Source: an uncultured Acidimicrobiales bacterium
Lineage (GTDB): Bacteria > Actinomycetota > Acidimicrobiia > Acidimicrobiales > Aldehydirespiratoraceae
Assembly: GCA_905480195.1 (NCBI GenBank)
Contig: CAJQPN010000020.1
Location: forward strand, 62,001 to 126,000
Direction of reading: 5' to 3'
DNA: 64,000 nt
Numbering within the stretch: the stretch's first letter is position 1; each line of letters starts with the position of its first letter. The notes under the pieces were generated by a model, which was given only the letters and a program-made list of their open reading frames with translations, did not search any database and had not been told where the DNA came from. Positions 59,461 to 64,000 of the stretch are shown here, in pieces. The position numbers and the translations under genes are program-made.

Positions 59461-60717
59461 GTGCATGTTTCCTCCCGCTTGCTCCGTTTGACCGGCGCGG
59501 CGATTGCCCTTCTGGTCGGCGTTGCGCTCGTCCCGGTGGCGGTCGCCCAGGACTCGGTCGACGATCTCCGCGGAATCCGCGAGGAATCCAAGCGAGACGC
59601 AGCCGAGGCTGCTGCCGCGATCGACTCTCTCGCAGCAGAGGACGCAGAACTCGTCGAGGCGCTTGCTGCGATCGATCGCCATATCGAGTCGCAGGAGTCC
59701 AAGGTCCGGGCTGCGACCGTCGCCATCCGGGCTGCGGAGGACGAAGCTCAGGCCGCTGTCGAGCGGGCTGAGCAACTCGACGACCAGATCGCAAGCATTC
59801 GCGTCCGTCTGCGCGAACGAGCCGTCGATGCGTTCATCGGGAGCGAGGCCGCCGCTCGCGATGAACTCGACACCGCTGACCTGCTCGAGTCCAGCATCCG
59901 TCGTTCGCTCCTCGAACAGATCGTCGGTGACGAGTACGAGCTCGTCGATCAGCTTCGGTCTGCAATCGCCGAGCAAGAGGCGGCCGAGGCCGATGCCGAC
60001 CTGGCCCTCGCCGAGGCCGAGGCCGAACGCCGAGAGCTGAACGACCGCCTCGCCGAGCTCGAAGCCACGCGGGAAGAAGCCGAGCGACTTCGCGCCGAGG
60101 TGCAGGGACGGGTTGCCGAATGGCAGTCGATCAGCGACGAGATCGAAGCCGCTGATCGCGAGATCGCCGAAGAGATCCGTCGCCTGGAAGAGCAAGCCCG
60201 TCGTCTCGCAGAAGAACAGGCCCGACAGGAAGCCGAGGCCCGCCGCCTCGCAGAAGAAGCCGCTCGTAAGGCAGCCGAGGCGGAAGAGCAGGCCAACGAC
60301 AACGTCGATGACGAGGCAGGCCCCGATGGCGAGTTCTCCGTAACTCACCGGCCGGTCACCGGCACGATCACGAGCCCGTTCGGCGAACGGGTTCATCCGA
60401 TCTTTGGCACGGTCCGCAACCACTACGGCATCGACTTCAATGGGAGTTCGGGTGATCCGATCGTGGCTGCGGCCGGCGGCGTCGTCTTGTCGTCGGATTG
60501 GCGAACCGGCTACGGCAACACCGTCGTCGTCTCCCACGGTGGAGGTTTCACCACGCTCTATGCCCACATGAGCGAAATGAACGTCACGGCTGGCGAGGAG
60601 GTGTCGGGTGGAGATCTGATCGGTTGGGTTGGCAACACTGGCTGGTCGACCGGCTCACATCTGCACTTCGAAATCCGCGTCGACGGCGTTGCCGTGGACC
60701 CTTCCAGGTATCTGTAG
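59461..60717 (+). CDS. Secreted M23 endopeptidase with coiled-coil (EnvC/RipA-like)
   Basis: 418 residues. Signal peptide (RLTGAAIALLVGVALVPVAVA), then about 250 residues of nearly unbroken coiled coil rich in Glu/Ala/Arg (for example RRLEEQARRLAEEQARQ), and a C-terminal LytM domain. The zinc site is visible: HYGIDFN (HxxxD) and SHLHFEIRVDG (HxH). The form matches EnvC/FtsX-linked regulators or peptidoglycan endopeptidases of the cell wall, but here the metal ligands are intact, so it is probably an active hydrolase. Confidence 0.9.
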   Translation: MHVSSRLLRLTGAAIALLVGVALVPVAVAQDSVDDLRGIREESKRDAAEAAAAIDSLAAEDAELVEALAAIDRHIESQESKVRAATVAIRAAEDEAQAAVERAEQLDDQIASIRVRLRERAVDAFIGSEAAARDELDTADLLESSIRRSLLEQIVGDEYELVDQLRSAIAEQEAAEADADLALAEAEAERRELNDRLAELEATREEAERLRAEVQGRVAEWQSISDEIEAADREIAEEIRRLEEQARRLAEEQARQEAEARRLAEEAARKAAEAEEQANDNVDDEAGPDGEFSVTHRPVTGTITSPFGERVHPIFGTVRNHYGIDFNGSSGDPIVAAAGGVVLSSDWRTGYGNTVVVSHGGGFTTLYAHMSEMNVTAGEEVSGGDLIGWVGNTGWSTGSHLHFEIRVDGVAVDPSRYL

Positions 60718-60779
60718 ACGCGTTCGCCGCCGGTGAAGGCTGGTCGCCGGTCGTCGACCACGATCTCCTCATTGCCGCC

Positions 60780-60785
60780 TACAGT
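60780..60785 (+). promoter_or_regulatory. Leaderless -10 box TACAGT
   Basis: 8 nt before ATG 60794; no TPP riboswitch can fit in the remaining leader. Confidence 0.5.
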
Positions 60786-60793
60786 CCCGAGCG

Positions 60794-61444
60794 ATGGAAA
60801 ACGCCGAACGTTCGGGGCTTGTCGTGGCGTCTTGCGATGCCCTAGGCCTGGCAGACATCACCGAACGTCCTGCCATCGTCGTGGCTGCGGACAGCGGCCT
60901 CCACGCGGTGATGGGCAGGGGATGGACCCCCGACTGTGTTGTCGGTGACATGGACTCCGTCGACCTGAACCTTCTCGCTGCAGCCGAGAAAGGTGGCGCG
61001 CTCATCGAGCGTCACCCGGTCATGAAGGACGAGAGCGACCTCGAACTCGCCCTGGCGGCCGCCAAGCGATTGGGTGTGACCGACGCCCATGTCGTCGCCC
61101 GCGACGGAGGGCGTCTCGACCACCAGTTTGCCAACCTCGTCGTTCTCGCTGCGCCTCGTCTCGATCCCATGCGAGTGAGTGCAACGATCGGGGATCACCA
61201 GGTCTGGGTTGTGCGAGGAGGGCAGGACCTTCGACTGCCGGTCGGGAGCCATCTTGGTATCCACGCCGTCGGCGGCCCGGCGACGGTCTCCACCAGTGGG
61301 GTAGCGTTCCCGCTGGATCGTGAGGTTCTCTCGGCATTCGAAGCGCGCGGGATCGCCAACGCGGTCGTAGAGGAACCGGTGCGACTTGAGGTGACGTTGG
61401 GGGTCGTTCTGATCGTCAGCTCACCGCTTGAGCCCACTGGGTGA
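60794..61444 (+). CDS. Thiamine pyrophosphokinase
   Basis: Converts thiamine plus ATP to thiamine diphosphate; cytoplasmic. 216 residues with family motifs VVAADSGLHAV, PDCVVGDMDSV, the Lys-Asp stretch MKDESDLELAL, and GGRLDHQFANL; the C-terminal beta domain (VSTSGVAFPLDREVL) binds thiamine. Starts leaderless and stops 3 nt before the ABC-ATPase remnant described next. Confidence 0.9.
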   Translation: MENAERSGLVVASCDALGLADITERPAIVVAADSGLHAVMGRGWTPDCVVGDMDSVDLNLLAAAEKGGALIERHPVMKDESDLELALAAAKRLGVTDAHVVARDGGRLDHQFANLVVLAAPRLDPMRVSATIGDHQVWVVRGGQDLRLPVGSHLGIHAVGGPATVSTSGVAFPLDREVLSAFEARGIANAVVEEPVRLEVTLGVVLIVSSPLEPTG

Positions 61445-61645
61445 TCAACGAGCCCACCCGAAGCAGCGACCGCACCGTCGCGGACGGTGACGACGACCTC
61501 GTGCGCGGTCAACCGGGCCGACGTTCGTTCGCCATTGCTGCGCTCGCAGACCCCACACGGGTGCGGAGCTTTCGCACATCGGTCCGGCCAGATCAGGGTC
61601 GTCTTGCCATACCCGTTGTTCCCGAGCACGATCCACCGTTCACGC
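61445..61645 (-). pseudogene. Remnant of an ABC transporter ATPase
   Basis: Minus-strand frame with a Walker A (IVLGNNGYGKTTLI, near 61600-61635) but almost nothing between it and a later ABC-type stretch (LTAHEVVVTVRDGAV) before it becomes unrecognisable. Both ends are truncated: the 5' side merges into the end of the exporter gene and the 3' side into thiamine pyrophosphokinase. No start codon in frame fits. Best read as a decayed gene fragment. Confidence 0.4.
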
Positions 61646-63556
61646 CGCGCCCCCGTGGTGGATCCACATCTCGTAGAGCGTCGCGTAACGGCCTGCGAAG
61701 TCGACGAGCTCGTCATGGGTGCCGAGCTCGACGATCCGGCCGTCATCGACGACTGCGATGCGGTCGGCGCGTCGAGCTGTGGCCAGGCGGTGGGCGATGA
61801 TGATGGCAGTCCGGCCCTCGAGCACCACGTCGAGGGCACGCTCGATACGGGTCTCGGAGTGCAGGTCAAGGTTGCTGGTCGCCTCGTCGAGGATCAGAAC
61901 CCGCGGGCGGGCGACGAACGCTCGTGCCAGGGCCAGCAGCTGTCGCTCACCTGCCGAGAGCGACGCGCCACGTTCATGTACAGCAGCGTCGAGTCCACCG
62001 AGGCGGTCGATGACGTCGTCGATTCCGACGGCAGCGAGGGCATCGTGGAGCTCGTCATCGGTTGCGTCGGGCCGGGCGAACGCGACGTTGTCGCGCACGA
62101 CGCCGGCGAAAAGAAATGGCTCCTGGGGCACCACACCGAGCTGACGACGGAGGCTCGTGATCGAGACGTCGCGCAGGTCGTACCCGTCGATTCGGACTGA
62201 GCCCCGGTCGGGGTCGTAGAAACGAGTCAGCAGCTTCGCAATCGTCGACTTCCCCGATCCCGTCTCGCCGACAAACGCAACGGTCTCTCCCGGTGCGATC
62301 GCCAGTGACACACCATGGAGCACCGGCCGACCGGCGTTGTACGAGAAGGTCACCTCGTCGAGCTCGAGCGCGCCTTCGATGGGTGGAAGATCTACTGCGT
62401 CAGGTTTCTCGACGATCGACGGCTCTGTGCTGAGCAGTTCGCGGAGCTTCACGATCGCCGCCCCACCTTGCTGGTAGCTGTTGTACAGCTGCACCAGCGT
62501 CTGGATTGGGGCGAAGAACGAGGCGAGAAAGAGGAGGAATGCCGCCATCTCACCCACGGTGATCCGGCCGCTTGCCGTCATCGCACCACCGACTGCGAGC
62601 AGAGTTGCCTGCGTGCCGATACCGATCATCTCGGTACCAGGGGCGTAGGTGGAGTTGGCTCGGCTGGTCGCAATCTGGGCATCGCGGTGACGGCCCACCT
62701 CACGGCGGTGTTCGACGAGGTTACGGGCCCGGCGGTTGTGGGCTGCGATCACTCGGATTCCGGCCAACGACTCTTGCAGGTGGGACAGGAGATCGGCGAT
62801 GCGATCACGGACCCGCAGGTATCCGACCGATGAGACCTTCCGGAACCACAGGCTCAGCGCAAGCGTTGGAGGCAGCGTCACTACCAGCGTGACGACGGCG
62901 AGCAGAGGGTCGTAGACGAACAGTGCCACGGTGATTACGACAAGGGTGAAGATTTGAACCAAAAGGTTGACGATGCCCTCTTGGAAGAGGACCGACAGCG
63001 CTTCGATGTCGGAAGTCATCCGGGTGAGGAGCACGCCGGCCTTCTCGTCGGTGTACCAGTCAAGGCCCTGCCGCTGCATGTGACTGAACACGCGGATTCG
63101 CAACTGTTCGTTCAGGGACTCGCCCAGACGGCCGGTGAACGAGACCCGCGCCCAGCCGAGGCCGGCTGCTACGACGACTGCGCCGACATAGACGAGTGCA
63201 ACGGTGACAACCACACCTCGATCGTTTTGACGGACGCCGTTGTCGATACCGATCTGGGTCAGGACCGGACCCAGCTGCAACGCGATGGTCTCGATCAGGA
63301 CGAGCGAGATAGCGGCGAGCAGCCGCCACCGGTGAGGCCGGAGGAACCGGAGGAGCGAGAACGGGTCGCGATCCCAATCGTCGACCCGCCAACCGACGTT
63401 GGGGACGTCATGTTCGGGCTCGTGGTCGAGGACGTCTTCGACACGTCGCCGCAACTCACCCGGCACGTCCGCCGCAGGGAGACCGGCCGCAGCGTTCGAC
63501 GCCATCGACGACGGCCCACCCATCGGCCCGCCCACCCCGCCACCCATGGAGAACAT
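61640..63556 (-). CDS. ABC exporter half-transporter (membrane + ATPase)
   Basis: 638 residues. N-terminal Gly/Met-rich leader (about 20 residues), cytoplasmic linker, six membrane helices (about 75-360), then the ATPase: Walker A VGETGSGKSTIAKL, Q-loop VVPQEPFLFAG, signature LSAGERQLLALARA (LSAGE for LSGGQ), Walker B RVLILDEATSNLD and switch IIIAHRLAT. Typical of heterodimeric type-IV exporters. Its ATG overlaps the stop of another ABC gene (TGATG), so the two likely form one exporter. Substrate unknown (lipid or drug). Confidence 0.93.
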   Translation of the reverse strand: MFSMGGGVGGPMGGPSSMASNAAAGLPAADVPGELRRRVEDVLDHEPEHDVPNVGWRVDDWDRDPFSLLRFLRPHRWRLLAAISLVLIETIALQLGPVLTQIGIDNGVRQNDRGVVVTVALVYVGAVVVAAGLGWARVSFTGRLGESLNEQLRIRVFSHMQRQGLDWYTDEKAGVLLTRMTSDIEALSVLFQEGIVNLLVQIFTLVVITVALFVYDPLLAVVTLVVTLPPTLALSLWFRKVSSVGYLRVRDRIADLLSHLQESLAGIRVIAAHNRRARNLVEHRREVGRHRDAQIATSRANSTYAPGTEMIGIGTQATLLAVGGAMTASGRITVGEMAAFLLFLASFFAPIQTLVQLYNSYQQGGAAIVKLRELLSTEPSIVEKPDAVDLPPIEGALELDEVTFSYNAGRPVLHGVSLAIAPGETVAFVGETGSGKSTIAKLLTRFYDPDRGSVRIDGYDLRDVSITSLRRQLGVVPQEPFLFAGVVRDNVAFARPDATDDELHDALAAVGIDDVIDRLGGLDAAVHERGASLSAGERQLLALARAFVARPRVLILDEATSNLDLHSETRIERALDVVLEGRTAIIIAHRLATARRADRIAVVDDGRIVELGTHDELVDFAGRYATLYEMWIHHGGAA

Positions 63557-64000
63557 CAGGTTTTCCCCTCGGCCGATTCGGCAGTGCCGTCGGCCAGGAT
63601 CGCTGCGTAGCGGGGGTTACTGACGAGGAGTTCGTCATGGGTGCCCGTGGCTGCAACACGGCCATCGGCGAGCAGAATCACCCTGTCGGCGAGGGCGATT
63701 GTCGACAGACGGTGTGCGATCAGGATTGTGGTGCGGTCGGAGCGGCGCGCCGCGAGTGCCTGATGGATGCGTTCCTCGACCGCAACGTCAATGGCGCTGG
63801 TGGCATCGTCGAGGATGAGCACGCAGGGATCTGCGAGAAGTGTCCGAGCGATCGCAATTCGTTGTCGCTGGCCACCGGAAAGCGTGAGTCCCCGCTCGCC
63901 CACTTCGGTCTCGACCCCGTCGCCCAGTTCAGCGACGAACTCGCCGGCCGCCGCGTCATCGAGGGCAGCGCGTACGTCGTGTTCGGGCGCGTCGGGTTGA
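63556..64000 (-). CDS. ABC exporter, ATPase C-terminal part (5' end outside window)
   Basis: The last 148 codons of a second half-transporter. Visible: ERGLTLSGGQRQRIAIAR (canonical signature), CVLILDDATSAIDVAVEE (Walker B with Asp in place of the catalytic Glu: DD), and LIAHRLSTIALAD. The partner at 61640 keeps Glu (DEATS) but has the variant LSAGE signature. One degenerate and one consensus ATP site is the rule for heterodimeric exporters and supports pairing. Frame continues to the window edge. Confidence 0.93.
   Translation of the reverse strand, partial: QPDAPEHDVRAALDDAAAGEFVAELGDGVETEVGERGLTLSGGQRQRIAIARTLLADPCVLILDDATSAIDVAVEERIHQALAARRSDRTTILIAHRLSTIALADRVILLADGRVAATGTHDELLVSNPRYAAILADGTAESAEGKT

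Noticed and set aside
60718-60793. TPP riboswitch before thiamine pyrophosphokinase
   Set aside because: The gene appears leaderless and the 76-bp gap has no THI-box core.
1-64000. CRISPR arrays, insertion sequences, prophage or integron
   Set aside because: No regularly spaced repeats, transposase, integrase or terminal inverted repeats seen on either strand.

Overview
The window is a chromosomal stretch of a high-GC actinobacterium. An Acidimicrobiia (Ilumatobacter-like, aquatic) origin is the best guess. The evidence is: a heliorhodopsin, a flavin/F420-type luciferase-like monooxygenase, an actinobacterial 6C-type small RNA, GTG-rich starts, many 4-nt ATGA/GTGA gene overlaps, and about twenty genes that start 6-10 nt after a TANNNT -10 box (leaderless transcription). 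I see no phage, IS element, CRISPR array or rRNA. About 61 protein genes and four tRNA genes fill the window densely.

Region 1-18 kb holds housekeeping genes. In order: the end of a DEAD-box helicase, an orphan N6-adenine methyltransferase, metX and an Fpg-type glycosylase, two small leaderless genes, tRNA-Gly, a VOC/MBL divergent pair, tRNA-Cys, tRNA-Val(GAC) followed by chorismate mutase, and aceK with a quinone oxidoreductase. On the other strand follow citrate synthase, a sulfotransferase-like gene, an acyl-CoA carboxylase beta subunit and a LysR regulator. Between the LysR gene and a membrane-anchored Hsp70-like protein lies a compact small RNA with three stem-loops whose loops carry C-runs.

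Region 18-31 kb starts with an F420-type oxidoreductase. It then has a three-gene lipid operon (fatty-acyl reductase fused to a HAD phosphatase, a LarA-superfamily protein, a PlsC-type acyltransferase), divergent from a TetR gene across a perfect 26-bp palindrome. Next come the divergent peptidoglycan pair ddl/murF, a zinc-ribbon protein, amidase plus VOC, tRNA-Val(CAC) and an amine-oxidase-like FAD enzyme.

Region 31-47 kb contains an M50/CBS protease with a tiny leaderless gene in front, a 2-oxoglutarate oxygenase, aconitase B, an MFS/MBL operon, dienelactone hydrolase, a Baeyer-Villiger-type monooxygenase, a siderophore-interacting-type reductase divergent from the heliorhodopsin, and an overlapping operon of enoyl-CoA hydratase, PatB-like lyase and DUF169 protein. 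It ends with a 3-hydroxyisobutyrate-dehydrogenase-like gene, an esterase and thrH.

Region 47-64 kb is read mostly leftward up to 55 kb: cytochrome P450, SDR, TrpB2, then a block of three SRPBCC lipid-binding-fold proteins with a DUF2867-type oxidoreductase and an SDR. Rightward genes follow: cupin, DUF72, a previously uncalled 46-codon hydrophobic peptide, a lipoprotein and a multi-pass membrane protein. The window ends with an M23 endopeptidase with coiled coil, thiamine pyrophosphokinase, a remnant of an ABC ATPase, and two half-exporter ABC genes, the last cut by the window edge.

Metabolically, citrate synthase, AcnB and the isocitrate dehydrogenase kinase/phosphatase AceK imply a TCA cycle with a phosphorylation-controlled glyoxylate branch. 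The many acyl-CoA, P450, BVMO and SRPBCC genes fit a lipid- or aromatic-degrading heterotroph. All functions are inferred from motifs read by eye; no database search was possible.
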